From: Limnochordales bacterium
GTDB lineage: Bacteria; Bacillota; Limnochordia; Limnochordales; DUMU01
NCBI GenBank assembly: GCA_014896315.1
Contig: JADBKP010000013.1
Span: 1 to 64,000, forward strand
Length of the DNA: 64,000 nucleotides
Direction of reading: 5' to 3'
A model generated the notes under the pieces. The model saw only the letters and a list, made by a program, of their open reading frames with translations. It was not told where the DNA came from and searched no databases. The position numbers and the translations under genes were made by a program. Shown piece after piece: positions 56,141 through 64,000 of this stretch; the first letter of the stretch is position 1; every line of letters starts with the position of its first letter.

Positions 56141-57634
56141 GTGGTCAACCAGGCCGGTGCCGACGCGTTCTTGCTGGCTTTCGCAGTGGCATTGGGGCTA
56201 CTCCTCGGTGCTCCGGATCGTGTCCTCGCACAGGCCGAGCCCGTGCCAGAACAACCCCTGCTTCAGGAGGATTTCGACCAGATACCGGACGGAACTCTCC
56301 CGGCCGGGTGGAAGGTTGTGGAGGGTGAGTGGAGAGTGGAGGGAGGGCGGCTGATAGGTAAGAGTCCCTCCTCAACCGTGCAGGGACGCATCGTCTTCGG
56401 TGATCCAGACTGGACGGATTATGAGTTTTCGGCGGATGTGACCTTCATCTCTGCAAACGACCAGACGCGCTGGACAGCGCTGATGTACCGGACTCCCGCT
56501 ACCGGAGCTTACCCCTACTATCTGTTTACAGTGCGGAATAACATGACGGCTTATAACGGCACAGAGGTGGCCCGCCGCGGCACGAGCGGTGGGTGGGAGG
56601 TAATGGCTACCCGTCCGGCATCCCGGCGGATACCGAACGGCCAGTCTTTCAACCTGCGGGTTCAGGTAGTAGGCTCCAGCGTACGCTACTTCTTCAACGG
56701 AGAGCAGATCCACGAGATGATCGGGATCGTCCAAAATGACAAGGGGCTGGTCGGCCTGCACGTCAACGGATCGACGGTAGCCTTCGACAACGTTGTTGTC
56801 AGGCCGCTGAATCCGGACCAGGTACCGGGTCTCGTTCAGGAAGCCGGGATAGTTCCTCCCGCCCGTACTGCGAAGACAGTTGCACTGGCCAGCTCACTAC
56901 CCTTCATCATCGCCCACCGCGGCGCCTCCAGGGAGGCTCCCGAGAACACGCTGGCTGCGTTCTGGCGTGGCATAGAGCTGAAAGCCGATCTTCTGGAATG
57001 TGATGTCTACTTGAGTGCCGATGGCGTGCCGGTGTTGATGCACGACAGTACGGTCGACCGCACCACCAACGGATCTGGCAGCATCACCTCCCTTACCCTT
57101 GAGCAGATCAAGCAACTCGATGCGGGCTCATGGAAAGGTGCGGAGTTTGCCGGTGAGAAGGTTCCCACTCTGGAGGAACTCCTGGAGCTGGCGAAGGGGA
57201 AGGCGCAGCTTCTGATCGAGATCAAACAGGCCGGCCAGCCGGTGGTGGCCGCCACCATCGCGGCGATCCGGAAGACGGGCATGACCAACAACGTGGTGAT
57301 CCAGTCGTTCAATCGGGAGTCGGTGAAACTGGCCTCTCAGCTTGCACCAGACATTCCCCGGGCGCTCTTGCTGGGCGACCCGGGTATCCGCGATACAGCG
57401 ACGGCGGGAGCATTTATCGTAAAGCAGGTTCTGGAGAGTGGCGCCAATGCGGTCTCGATCAACTACGGTGCGGTCACTCCCGAACTGGTCCGCTACCTGC
57501 ATTCCCGGGGAATTGCCGTCTTTGTCTGGACGGTAGATGACCGGTACTATCTGCAGCGGATGATCATGGCCGGAGTGGACGGTATTATCACCAACGATCC
57601 GGCCACTGCCTGGCAGGTTATTACCAGTCAGTAA
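56141..57634 (+). CDS. Secreted glycerophosphodiester phosphodiesterase with N-terminal beta-sandwich domain
   Basis: Hydrolyses glycerophosphodiesters to glycerol-3-phosphate and an alcohol. The 497-residue product has a signal peptide (about residues 8-30, cleavage near VLAQA). A laminin-G/DUF1080-like beta-sandwich follows (about 40-225, FDQIPDGTLPAGWKVVEGEW to VAFDNVVVRPL), then a GDPD barrel (about 250-495). The GDPD motifs are IIAHRGASREAPENT, LLECDVYLSADG and VLMHDSTVDRTTNG. GTG 56141 is 7 nt after GGGAGG. The extra domain may bind polysaccharide or lipid-linked polymer such as teichoic acid, which is inference. Confidence 0.88.
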   Translation: MVNQAGADAFLLAFAVALGLLLGAPDRVLAQAEPVPEQPLLQEDFDQIPDGTLPAGWKVVEGEWRVEGGRLIGKSPSSTVQGRIVFGDPDWTDYEFSADVTFISANDQTRWTALMYRTPATGAYPYYLFTVRNNMTAYNGTEVARRGTSGGWEVMATRPASRRIPNGQSFNLRVQVVGSSVRYFFNGEQIHEMIGIVQNDKGLVGLHVNGSTVAFDNVVVRPLNPDQVPGLVQEAGIVPPARTAKTVALASSLPFIIAHRGASREAPENTLAAFWRGIELKADLLECDVYLSADGVPVLMHDSTVDRTTNGSGSITSLTLEQIKQLDAGSWKGAEFAGEKVPTLEELLELAKGKAQLLIEIKQAGQPVVAATIAAIRKTGMTNNVVIQSFNRESVKLASQLAPDIPRALLLGDPGIRDTATAGAFIVKQVLESGANAVSINYGAVTPELVRYLHSRGIAVFVWTVDDRYYLQRMIMAGVDGIITNDPATAWQVITSQ

Positions 57635-57650
57635 TGGAAGGAGTGGAAGC

Positions 57651-58973
57651 ATGCGGTGCGTACGGTTCTGCCGGAAGGCATGGCCTGTGGTGCTGCTCCT
57701 GGTCCTGAGTCTATTGGGAGCTGCACAAGCAGTAGCCGCAGCCCGGAAGACCCTGGAGCTTGCTACTTATGGCGATCCCATCGTCGACGGTGAGGTGTGG
57801 GCGCAGATTAAGGCTGCTTTTGAGAAGCGGTATCCGCAGTATGAGTTGAAGATCACCGTCACTCCCTATGTGGATTACATAAGCAAGCTGACCACCCTCT
57901 TTGCGGGTGGCCAGGCCCCCGATGTCTTCCAGACCTGGGCGCAGTACAAGCCGGCCTGGGCTGAGGACGGGCTCTTGCTCGACCTGACCAGCCGGGTGGA
58001 GAAGAGTAGTCTGGTCCCGTTGCGTGAGTTCTTCCCAGTGGTGGAAGAGATGATACGCTACAAGGGCCGCATCTGGGGGACGCCGCACGACTTCAGCGCC
58101 ATGATCTGGTATGTCAATGTCGATCTCCTGGATGATGCGGGCGTACCGGTACCGGGGATGCGCTGGACCGTGGATGATCTGCGGGCAGCAGCTATGAAAG
58201 TGGTTCGCCCGGAAAGGCAGATTTACGGCACCACCAACCCCGTGGGATGGGGTGGGCTCAACAACCTGCAGTGGACTTACAACTTCACCGGTCATTACTG
58301 GCTGACGCCGGATGGCAGTGACGTGGCCGTAGACGATGAGGGTACCGCCAGAATGCTGCGCTTCTGGTATGAGATGGTCTGGAAATACAAGGTGACCCCG
58401 CCGCCCAGTATGAACTGGGATACCAAGAACAGCTGGAATGGTTATGTGGGCCTGTGGGAGGCATGGCTGAGCCAGTTCCGGAACCTCGAGGAGGTTCGCC
58501 GCGGCCGGGAGGCGGCCGGGCGGAAGATGTTCCGCTGGACCATCCTGCCCTTCCCGGCAGGTCCTTACGCACAGGCTGACTTTGCTCAGGGACATATGTG
58601 GAGCATACCCGCCAACCACCCGAACCCTGACGACGCCTGGAAGCTGGCGGAATGGTTGGCCAGCCGGGAGGCAGAAGTGATATTCACTCGCAACCAGAAA
58701 GCCCAGCCCCTGCGCCCGGACGAGGAGTTGTGGGATAGCTGGCTCAGTTTCCTGCCCAGGGCGCAGGCACAGCAGCTCAAGGTTTGGGTGTTACAGTACC
58801 TGTTCGGGACCGGCATAGCGAAGAACTTCAACTACTGGCGCACGTACAACGAGATGGCCAGCGTAATGTCTGTTCACCTGGTCAACATCTTCAGCCACCA
58901 GCGTCCCATTGAAAACGAGATGAAAGCTGCTGCAGCGGAGATGCGCCAGATCCTGAAGCGGCAGAAGAAGTAG
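57651..58973 (+). CDS. ABC transporter solute-binding protein, family 1 (orphan)
   Basis: Extracellular sugar or glycerophosphodiester receptor. The 440-residue product has an N-terminal signal sequence (about residues 10-28) ending GAAQAVAAARK, with no lipobox Cys, so it is predicted to be released by signal peptidase I. ITVTPYVDYISKLTTLFAGG and APDVFQTWAQYK are typical of the MalE/UgpB group. No permease or ATPase gene lies on either side; the next genes are on the other strand. It is 16 nt after the phosphodiesterase gene, so a UgpB-like role is possible. A terminator follows at 59022. Confidence 0.88.
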   Translation: MRCVRFCRKAWPVVLLLVLSLLGAAQAVAAARKTLELATYGDPIVDGEVWAQIKAAFEKRYPQYELKITVTPYVDYISKLTTLFAGGQAPDVFQTWAQYKPAWAEDGLLLDLTSRVEKSSLVPLREFFPVVEEMIRYKGRIWGTPHDFSAMIWYVNVDLLDDAGVPVPGMRWTVDDLRAAAMKVVRPERQIYGTTNPVGWGGLNNLQWTYNFTGHYWLTPDGSDVAVDDEGTARMLRFWYEMVWKYKVTPPPSMNWDTKNSWNGYVGLWEAWLSQFRNLEEVRRGREAAGRKMFRWTILPFPAGPYAQADFAQGHMWSIPANHPNPDDAWKLAEWLASREAEVIFTRNQKAQPLRPDEELWDSWLSFLPRAQAQQLKVWVLQYLFGTGIAKNFNYWRTYNEMASVMSVHLVNIFSHQRPIENEMKAAAAEMRQILKRQKK

Positions 58974-59021
58974 GCAAGAGACCGGACTGCCGCCTAGCCG
59001 GCGAGCGGTCCCGATCGCGCC

Positions 59022-59066
59022 AAGCCCCACTCGCGGCAGTTACGAGCAGCGGGTGGGGCTTTTTTC
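59022..59066 (+). terminator. Terminator after the solute-binding protein gene
   Basis: AAGCCCCACTCGC (59022-59034) pairs with GCGGGTGGGGCTT (59049-59061, one G-T pair), followed by a T-run to 59065. It is strong on the plus strand; the minus strand lacks a T-run. Confidence 0.88.
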
Positions 59067-59120
59067 CTACTGAGCCGGGCGGTGCGGGCGGGAAGGCGGT
59101 GGGAAGTCCGCCTCTATGGC

Positions 59121-60053
59121 TCACCGACCTTGGGATTCGGGATCAGCAGCATCGAGTCCGAACAGCCGTGCCAGCACGAGGGCTACGCCATCTTTGTCAT
59201 TCGCAGGGGCGACCTCCCGGGCGACCTGCCTGAGCTCCGGAGCACCGTTCTCCATCGCCACCCCTATCCCGGCAGAGGCGAGCAGGTCGTAGTCATTCAT
59301 GTCGTCGCCAAAGGCAATCACGTCGGCTAGGGTAAGGCCGAGAAGATGGGCGACATAAGCCACGCCGGCCGCTTTGCTTGCCTGGGCGTGGAGTACCTCG
59401 ACGGACCAGATCACTCTGCCCTGGCTGTTGTAGAGGACCGTACGGGCCTGCTGCCCGGTGCTTGGGAGTACTGCCCGCAGCTTTTCGTGAAACGGCCCAA
59501 TACTTTCCGGTGGGCCGGCGCAGATCAGCTTGAGGGGCCGCGCGGGCAGTGCGCGCAGAAGGTCGGCAACTTCCTGGATCAGCCCGCCGCTTTCCACTAC
59601 GAAACGACGGTCAAAGGGATTGCGCGGCATCCGTTCAATCAGACCTGCTCCCTCCCGCTCGGTGGGATCGCTAAAAAGGAGAATGTCAAGGTCAAAAGTG
59701 CGCGCCAGCAGAATGGTGGCCTCGGCCGCCTCGCGCGGAAGCGGCAGGTACCGGAGAGTCTCGCCGGTCAACGGGTGGGCGATTAGAGCACCGTTGTGCA
59801 GCACAAGGGGCTGCTGCAAACCCAGGCTTCTTGCATAAGGAAGAGCGGCACTGAACCGGCGGCCGGTGGCCAAAGTGACGGCAACTCCCATCTCGCCGAG
59901 CCGCTTGATCACTTTGACAGAGAGAGGACTCAAGCTGGCATCGCTGCGCAGCAATGTTCCGTCGCAGTCCAGGGCGACAAGGGCCGATGGCGTCCGGGAC
60001 GGGCTGGTCCACCGCCAGGCCGTGACGCCGGCCGAAGGGTCTGCACCGTACAT
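59121..60053 (-). CDS. HAD-family Cof-type phosphatase
   Basis: Predicted sugar-phosphate or nucleotide phosphatase. The 310-residue product has HAD motif I DCDGTLL, motif II TLATGRR, the Cof cap and the C-terminal motif IV GDDMNDYDLLASAGIGVAMENG. I chose the ATG at 60053 because AGGAGG is 9 nt upstream; the ATG at 60059 is too close. It is the last gene of the typA-nitrilase-HAD run on the minus strand, 18 nt after the nitrilase stop. The substrate is not known. Confidence 0.88.
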   Translation of the reverse strand: MYGADPSAGVTAWRWTSPSRTPSALVALDCDGTLLRSDASLSPLSVKVIKRLGEMGVAVTLATGRRFSAALPYARSLGLQQPLVLHNGALIAHPLTGETLRYLPLPREAAEATILLARTFDLDILLFSDPTEREGAGLIERMPRNPFDRRFVVESGGLIQEVADLLRALPARPLKLICAGPPESIGPFHEKLRAVLPSTGQQARTVLYNSQGRVIWSVEVLHAQASKAAGVAYVAHLLGLTLADVIAFGDDMNDYDLLASAGIGVAMENGAPELRQVAREVAPANDKDGVALVLARLFGLDAADPESQGR

Positions 60054-60071
60054 GACCATTATCCTCCTGTT

Positions 60072-61055
60072 TCAAGCAATCCTCGTCACCAGCACGCACT
60101 CTTCGGTAGGCGATGGCGCAACAGCGAGGAAGCCGGGACGGTCCGGACAAGCCTGATACCCAGGGAGATGTCGCTCTGCTTTTCTGGCCTGCGCACCGTG
60201 GGCGGCGATAATCGCCGATTGGCCCTGGAACTCCAGGTCGAAAAGACGGCCGACCAGCATGGGGTTGATGGCCAGCTGAAAGCGGGAGGTGCTCTCTTCG
60301 CCCTCGGTCAAGGTGGCGGTCCAGGCACCGTTTAGCCAGTCGAGCTGCTGCTCCGGCGTCCAGATGCCGGGATTGGCGGAGGGTTGGACGAGGATCTCAG
60401 CCCCCTGTGCGCGAAGGTGATTCCTCACGTCGGTGAAGAAACCATCGTAACAAATGGCAACCCCGATCTCTCCGAGTGACGTGGAGATGGGATGAAGCTG
60501 CTCCAGCGGAGCAGGGCTGAGATCGAGTCCTCTGGCCTCCAGTTCAATAAGGTGAACTTTGCGCTGCCGCCCGATGACCCGCCCGTGGGGATCGAATACG
60601 TACGCCACGTTGTAGACCTCGGCGCGGTCGTTGCCGTCCAGGTCGGGCAGGGTAGTCGAGCCGGCGACGATATAGGCCCGGAAATCCCGGGCCGCGCGGG
60701 CAAAGACGGAAATGTAAGTGCGGGCGATCAGGTCGGCCTGGAGCAGGAAAAGCGCTCGGACCCACCCAACCCGGTGGCGCAGTCGCTTGAAGAGCGCAGG
60801 CCAGAAGCGGCGGCGCATCAGGTAGCCAATCGCGCCCGCCAGGGTTTGCTCCCGCCGAATCAGCTCGGTCTCGCCGAGGAAGGCACAGGGGGTGCCTATG
60901 TCCTCGGGAAATGCAACCAGCAGCGGGATCTTCTCGTCCGGATCGGCCTTGTCGCGCACCTGTTCGAGGAGCCGGTAGATCTTGCGCCGGAAAGTCTCCT
61001 CGGATAGGTAATCCCGGACATCGACACGGGCCTGGACAGCTGCAACCTGCTTCAT
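60072..61055 (-). CDS. Carbon-nitrogen hydrolase (nitrilase superfamily)
   Basis: Amidase or nitrilase-like enzyme with the Glu-Lys-Cys triad: E51 in FPEDIG, K166 in RKVHL and C202 in AICYDGFF. The 327-residue product has a hydrophobic/basic insert (about residues 80-115, RRRFWPALFKRLRHRVGW), longer than usual between the first two triad residues, which may contact the membrane. The ATG at 61055 is 11 nt after GGGAGG. It follows typA by 27 nt. The substrate is unknown; the superfamily includes omega-amidases, N-carbamoyl hydrolases and others. Confidence 0.82.
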   Translation of the reverse strand: MKQVAAVQARVDVRDYLSEETFRRKIYRLLEQVRDKADPDEKIPLLVAFPEDIGTPCAFLGETELIRREQTLAGAIGYLMRRRFWPALFKRLRHRVGWVRALFLLQADLIARTYISVFARAARDFRAYIVAGSTTLPDLDGNDRAEVYNVAYVFDPHGRVIGRQRKVHLIELEARGLDLSPAPLEQLHPISTSLGEIGVAICYDGFFTDVRNHLRAQGAEILVQPSANPGIWTPEQQLDWLNGAWTATLTEGEESTSRFQLAINPMLVGRLFDLEFQGQSAIIAAHGAQARKAERHLPGYQACPDRPGFLAVAPSPTEECVLVTRIA

Positions 61056-61082
61056 CCCCCGCAAGACCTCCCAGAAAGTGGG

Positions 61083-63020
61083 CTAGCGCCGCGGCGCCAT
61101 CTCTGCCTCACGCGACGCATCATCCCGCCGCCTGCCGTCCCGAGCGCGGCGCGCCCAGCGTTCAGTGCGACTTAAAATGCGTTTGCGCAGCCGCAAGTGG
61201 TGAGGCGTCACCTCCAGGAGCTCGTCGTCCTCCAGGAAAGCGATGGCAAACTCAATAGTAAGCGGCCGGGGAGGATCGAGTTTCTCCTGTATCTCGGCGG
61301 TGCTGGAGCGCATATTTGTCAGATGCTTCTTTTTGGCGACGTTGACGTCAATATCCTCCTCGCGGTTAGAAATACCGACGATCATTCCTTCATAAACCTC
61401 GGTTCCAGGTTCAATGAAGAAAGTGCCCCGGTCCTGGAGGTTGAGGAGCGCGTAGGCAGTGGCCACGCCCGTTTCCCAGGCGATGAGCGTCCCATGTCCG
61501 CGCCCTGCTATCGGTCCACGGTAGGGACCGTAGCCGGCAAACGAGTGCGACATGACCCCGTAGCCCTTGGTGTCGGTGATGAATTCCGAGGTAAAACCGA
61601 TCAGACCCCGCGCTGGTACTTTAAACTCCACCCTGATCCGGCCTTCACCTGCCGGGACCATGTTGAGCAACTCGCCCCGGCGCTCGCCGAGCTTCTCCAT
61701 AACCGGGCCGAGTGCTTCCTGGGGGACATCCGCTACCAGGTGCTCCAGCGGCTCCCACCATTCACCGTTGATCTGTCGCATAACGGGGACCGGACGAGAG
61801 ACCGCAAATTCGTAGCCCTCCCGCCGCATGGTTTCGATCAAGATGGCCAGCTGGAGTTCACCCCGCCCTGCCACCTCGAACGCGTCGGGCGAATCGGTCT
61901 CCCGCACCCGCAGCGCCACGTTGTTGCGGGCTTCGCGCAAAAGACGCTCCCGAAGCTGCCGGGAGGTGACGTACTGGCCGTCGCGCCCGGCGAACGGACT
62001 ATCGTTGACCCGGAAGATCATGGAGAGGGTCGGTTCATCCACCTGGATGGGGGGCAGAAGGTGCGGCGTCTCCAGGTTGGTGATGGTATCACCGATACTG
62101 AGTTCGTCGATCCCGCTCACGGCAACGATATCGCCGGCGACCGCTTCGGGGATCGGTAGCCTTTTGAGTCCCTGGAAAGTGAAAAGGTTCTGGATTCGCC
62201 CCGGCTGGACTTCTCGTCCGGGGTCGCCCTTGTCGGGATCGGCTCCGCGGCCTACCCCCACCGTCATGCCTGCCCGGAGCTTGCCGTTGTGGATGCGGCC
62301 GATGCCGATCCGGCCCAGGTAGTCGTCCCATACCAGCGTGGTCACGAGCAGTTGCAGGGGTGCACCGGGATCTCCTGTTGGCGCCGGCACGTGCTGGATG
62401 ATGGCATCCAGGATTGGAAGGATACCGCGGGAGACTGCCAGCGGTGCGGCTCCGTTCTCAACGGCGCGTACCGCCGCCAGGGCGTCCTCCATCGTGTCGG
62501 CCGCTACCCCGCTGCGGGCGGATGCGTACAGGACAGGGAAATCAATCTGGCTGTCATTGGCTCCCAGATCGATCATGAGTTCGAGCAGATCGTCGAGAAC
62601 CCGGTCGGGCTGAACTCCGTCCCTGTCGATCTTGTTCAGTATCACGATCGGCCGAAGCTGCCGGGCCAGGGCTTTTTGGAGCACGAAACGGGTCTGCGGC
62701 ATCGGGCCTTCAAAAGCATCGACCAGGAGAAGACAGCCATCCACCATGTTCAGGATCCGCTCGACTTCGCCGCCAAAATCGGCGTGCCCGGGTGTGTCAA
62801 CTATGTTGATCTTCACATCCTGGTAGAAAACGGCAGTGTTCTTGGCCAGAATGGTGATGCCGCGCTCCCGCTCCAACTCGTAGGAGTCAAGGACCCGCTC
62901 CTCAAGCAGGGCACTCTCTCGCAGAGTCCCGGTTTGCTTGAGAATGGCGTCCACCAGCGTTGTTTTGCCGTGGTCTACGTGGGCGATGATGGCAACGTTG
63001 CGTATGCCGTTGCTCCTCAT
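61083..63020 (-). CDS. typA: Ribosome-associated GTPase TypA/BipA
   Basis: Translation-factor GTPase that acts in 50S assembly and stress adaptation. The 645-residue product has [49 protein letters not shown]-like domains and the TypA C-terminal region ([13 protein letters not shown]). A 20-residue Arg-rich tail is extra. The ATG at 63020 fits the family start. The frame is open further upstream, but TATAAT at 63037-63042 suggests the mRNA begins close to this ATG. The ribosome-binding site is poor, consistent with a very short leader. Confidence 0.94.
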   Translation of the reverse strand: MRSNGIRNVAIIAHVDHGKTTLVDAILKQTGTLRESALLEERVLDSYELERERGITILAKNTAVFYQDVKINIVDTPGHADFGGEVERILNMVDGCLLLVDAFEGPMPQTRFVLQKALARQLRPIVILNKIDRDGVQPDRVLDDLLELMIDLGANDSQIDFPVLYASARSGVAADTMEDALAAVRAVENGAAPLAVSRGILPILDAIIQHVPAPTGDPGAPLQLLVTTLVWDDYLGRIGIGRIHNGKLRAGMTVGVGRGADPDKGDPGREVQPGRIQNLFTFQGLKRLPIPEAVAGDIVAVSGIDELSIGDTITNLETPHLLPPIQVDEPTLSMIFRVNDSPFAGRDGQYVTSRQLRERLLREARNNVALRVRETDSPDAFEVAGRGELQLAILIETMRREGYEFAVSRPVPVMRQINGEWWEPLEHLVADVPQEALGPVMEKLGERRGELLNMVPAGEGRIRVEFKVPARGLIGFTSEFITDTKGYGVMSHSFAGYGPYRGPIAGRGHGTLIAWETGVATAYALLNLQDRGTFFIEPGTEVYEGMIVGISNREEDIDVNVAKKKHLTNMRSSTAEIQEKLDPPRPLTIEFAIAFLEDDELLEVTPHHLRLRKRILSRTERWARRARDGRRRDDASREAEMAPRR

Positions 63021-63036
63021 GACGCTGTTCCCGGTT

Positions 63037-63042
63037 ATTATA
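63037..63042 (-). promoter_or_regulatory. -10 box of typA
   Basis: A perfect TATAAT on the minus strand, 16 nt before the typA ATG. The -35 region is weak (AGATTG at 17 nt). RNA starting 6-7 nt downstream would have a 5' leader of about 10 nt. Confidence 0.5.
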
Positions 63043-63214
63043 TCTGGTCCTTTTGCCAACAATCTCTTGCCCCCTGGCGCGAAAAAGCGCATCGTGCGGG
63101 AATCCCCGTACACGCGCGCCTGCCGGTTCAGTTCACTTCAGAATTGTAGAGTCGCTGCCCGGGTATCGTCAACGGCGCGGCCGGCGCTCAGCGGGGTGCG
63201 GCCGCCTGCGGGCA

Positions 63215-63233
63215 GGGTATTCTGGGGTATTCT
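63215..63233 (+). repeat. Tandem GGGTATTCT repeat
   Basis: GGGTATTCT occurs at 63215-63223 and 63225-63233, ten bases apart, i.e. on the same face of the helix. It lies between typA and the small gene at 63279 and could be a regulator binding site. Nothing else is recognisable in 63043-63278. Confidence 0.4.
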
Positions 63234-63278
63234 AAAGTAACGACACTCAGATGCAGGTTAGGAGAAGGGGCGACGCGT

Positions 63279-63503
63279 GTGGCTGTTCAACCGGACGCAA
63301 GTGCGGAAAGGGAGCGGCGGATCAAGGCCATTGTTGACTTTGTCTCCGATCACCGGGAGTCCCTGGCTTCCCTGGTTATCTGTCGCCGGGCGCTGGGAGA
63401 AGCTGTTCCCCGCGTGAACGGACAACTAATCCAACAGCTGGGTGAGTATCTGCAGCACGCCAACGATGAGGAACTTGCTTCGTATTACGATTTCGTTCTT
63501 TGA
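63279..63503 (+). CDS. Small hypothetical protein
   Basis: The 74-residue product (EIN-type helical, AERERRIKAIVDFVSDHRE and LIQQLGEYLQHANDEELA) is predicted to be all helix, soluble and acidic at the C-terminus. I do not recognise the family. GTG 63279 has AGGAGAAGGGG about 10 nt upstream. It lies between the tandem repeat at 63215 and the mtnP-like gene, with a 121-nt gap after it. Its codon use is like its neighbours and it has a good ribosome-binding site, so it is probably real. Confidence 0.55.
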   Translation: MAVQPDASAERERRIKAIVDFVSDHRESLASLVICRRALGEAVPRVNGQLIQQLGEYLQHANDEELASYYDFVL

Positions 63504-63624
63504 TAGTAAGGCGGCAGACGCAGACGAAGACCGGACAGGGTAGGCAGGAGTAAGGAGCCTCCGGCAAGAAAACTTCCCGTGCTAGCAGCAGGCGCCAGCG
63601 ACTGGCGGAAAGGGTGACGGGGGA

Positions 63625-64000
63625 ATGGTCCCGGATGCGCCATTTGCCGATGCGCGGGCTGACCGGACAGCAGAAGCGGTGGCAATCATTGGCGGAAGCG
63701 GTGTCTACGATCTGGAAGGTTTCGAAAGCGAGGGACCGGTGAGGGTTGAGACGCCCTACGGCGCAGTGGAAGTGTTTGCCGGCCGACTGGCGGGCCGCCC
63801 AGTATACTTTCTCCCGCGCCACGGGACGGGACATGCTCTGCCTCCCCACCGGGTCAACTACCGCGGTAACATCTGGGCGTTGCGGGAGTTGGGAGTGACT
63901 CAGGTCCTGGCTACCAACGCGGTCGGCTCCCTCCGTTACGACCTGCGGCCGGGGCGCCTTGTTGCCGTCGACCAGTTTCTGGACTTCACCCGCGGGCGTC
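63625..64000 (+). CDS. mtnP: S-methyl-5'-thioadenosine (thioinosine) phosphorylase, 3' end outside window
   Basis: Phosphorolytic enzyme of methylthioadenosine recycling. 125 residues are visible. [15 protein letters not shown] gives the phosphate-binding Gly/Ser loop, and [20 protein letters not shown] and [16 protein letters not shown] follow as in the MTAP/MTIP family. The NAVGSL stretch, in place of TAC/TAV, leaves the choice between methylthioadenosine, methylthioinosine and purine nucleosides open. ATG 63625 is preceded by GGGGG. The frame runs open to the window end. Confidence 0.88.
   Translation, partial: MVPDAPFADARADRTAEAVAIIGGSGVYDLEGFESEGPVRVETPYGAVEVFAGRLAGRPVYFLPRHGTGHALPPHRVNYRGNIWALRELGVTQVLATNAVGSLRYDLRPGRLVAVDQFLDFTRGR

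Overview
This is an ordinary, gene-dense chromosomal segment from a high-GC, spore-forming member of the Bacillota (Firmicutes). Spore-formation genes are scattered through it: gpr, spoIIP, yqfC, yqfD, the dipicolinate synthase pair dpaA/dpaB, and ymxH. Gene order follows two blocks familiar from Bacillus and Clostridia: comEA-comEC-holA-rpsT-gpr-spoIIP-lepA-hemW-hrcA-grpE-dnaK-dnaJ-prmA-mtaB-rpsU-yqfC-yqfD-phoH-yqfF-ybeY-dgkA, and M16 peptidase-ymxH-dpaA-dpaB-asd-lysC-dapA-rnj. GTG and TTG starts are common and many neighbours overlap by 4 nt. The genus cannot be fixed from the sequence alone. A deep, possibly thermophilic, Clostridia-like or Limnochordia-like lineage would fit, but that is inference.

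Layout. 1-12.6 kb: the end of leuS, the competence genes comEA/comEC, holA, a reverse-strand rpsT, gpr, spoIIP, murJ and a small membrane protein. 12.6-26 kb: a structured leader and corA, then lepA, hemW, a CIRCE-controlled hrcA-grpE-dnaK-dnaJ heat-shock operon, prmA, mtaB, an AEC transporter, a HIT protein and rpsU. 26-35 kb: yqfC-yqfD-phoH-yqfF-ybeY, a DgkA-PAP2 fusion, a truncated DUF502 gene and two tandem DUF881 genes. 35-40.5 kb: cdd, queA, tgt, yajC, secD, secF and tRNA-Asn. 40.5-54 kb: a reverse-strand SH3/GH18 spore-type hydrolase, then the M16-ymxH-stress protein-dapB-dpaA-dpaB-asd-lysC-dapA-rnj-nfo-dat run, which combines the aspartate/diaminopimelate trunk with dipicolinate synthesis. 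54-59 kb: an accessory-looking group of SIS-domain protein, atypical ROK protein, secreted glycerophosphodiesterase and orphan solute-binding protein. 59-64 kb: reverse-strand typA, nitrilase and HAD phosphatase, then a small unknown gene and the start of an mtnP-like gene.

There is no CRISPR array, insertion sequence, prophage or rRNA. Most of the window is housekeeping. The least explained parts are two structured leaders that end in terminators just before comEA and corA (the second behind a near-consensus promoter), a ROK protein that has lost most of its zinc and sugar ligands, a DgkA-PAP2 fusion with altered key residues, and the orphan solute-binding protein without a lipobox.
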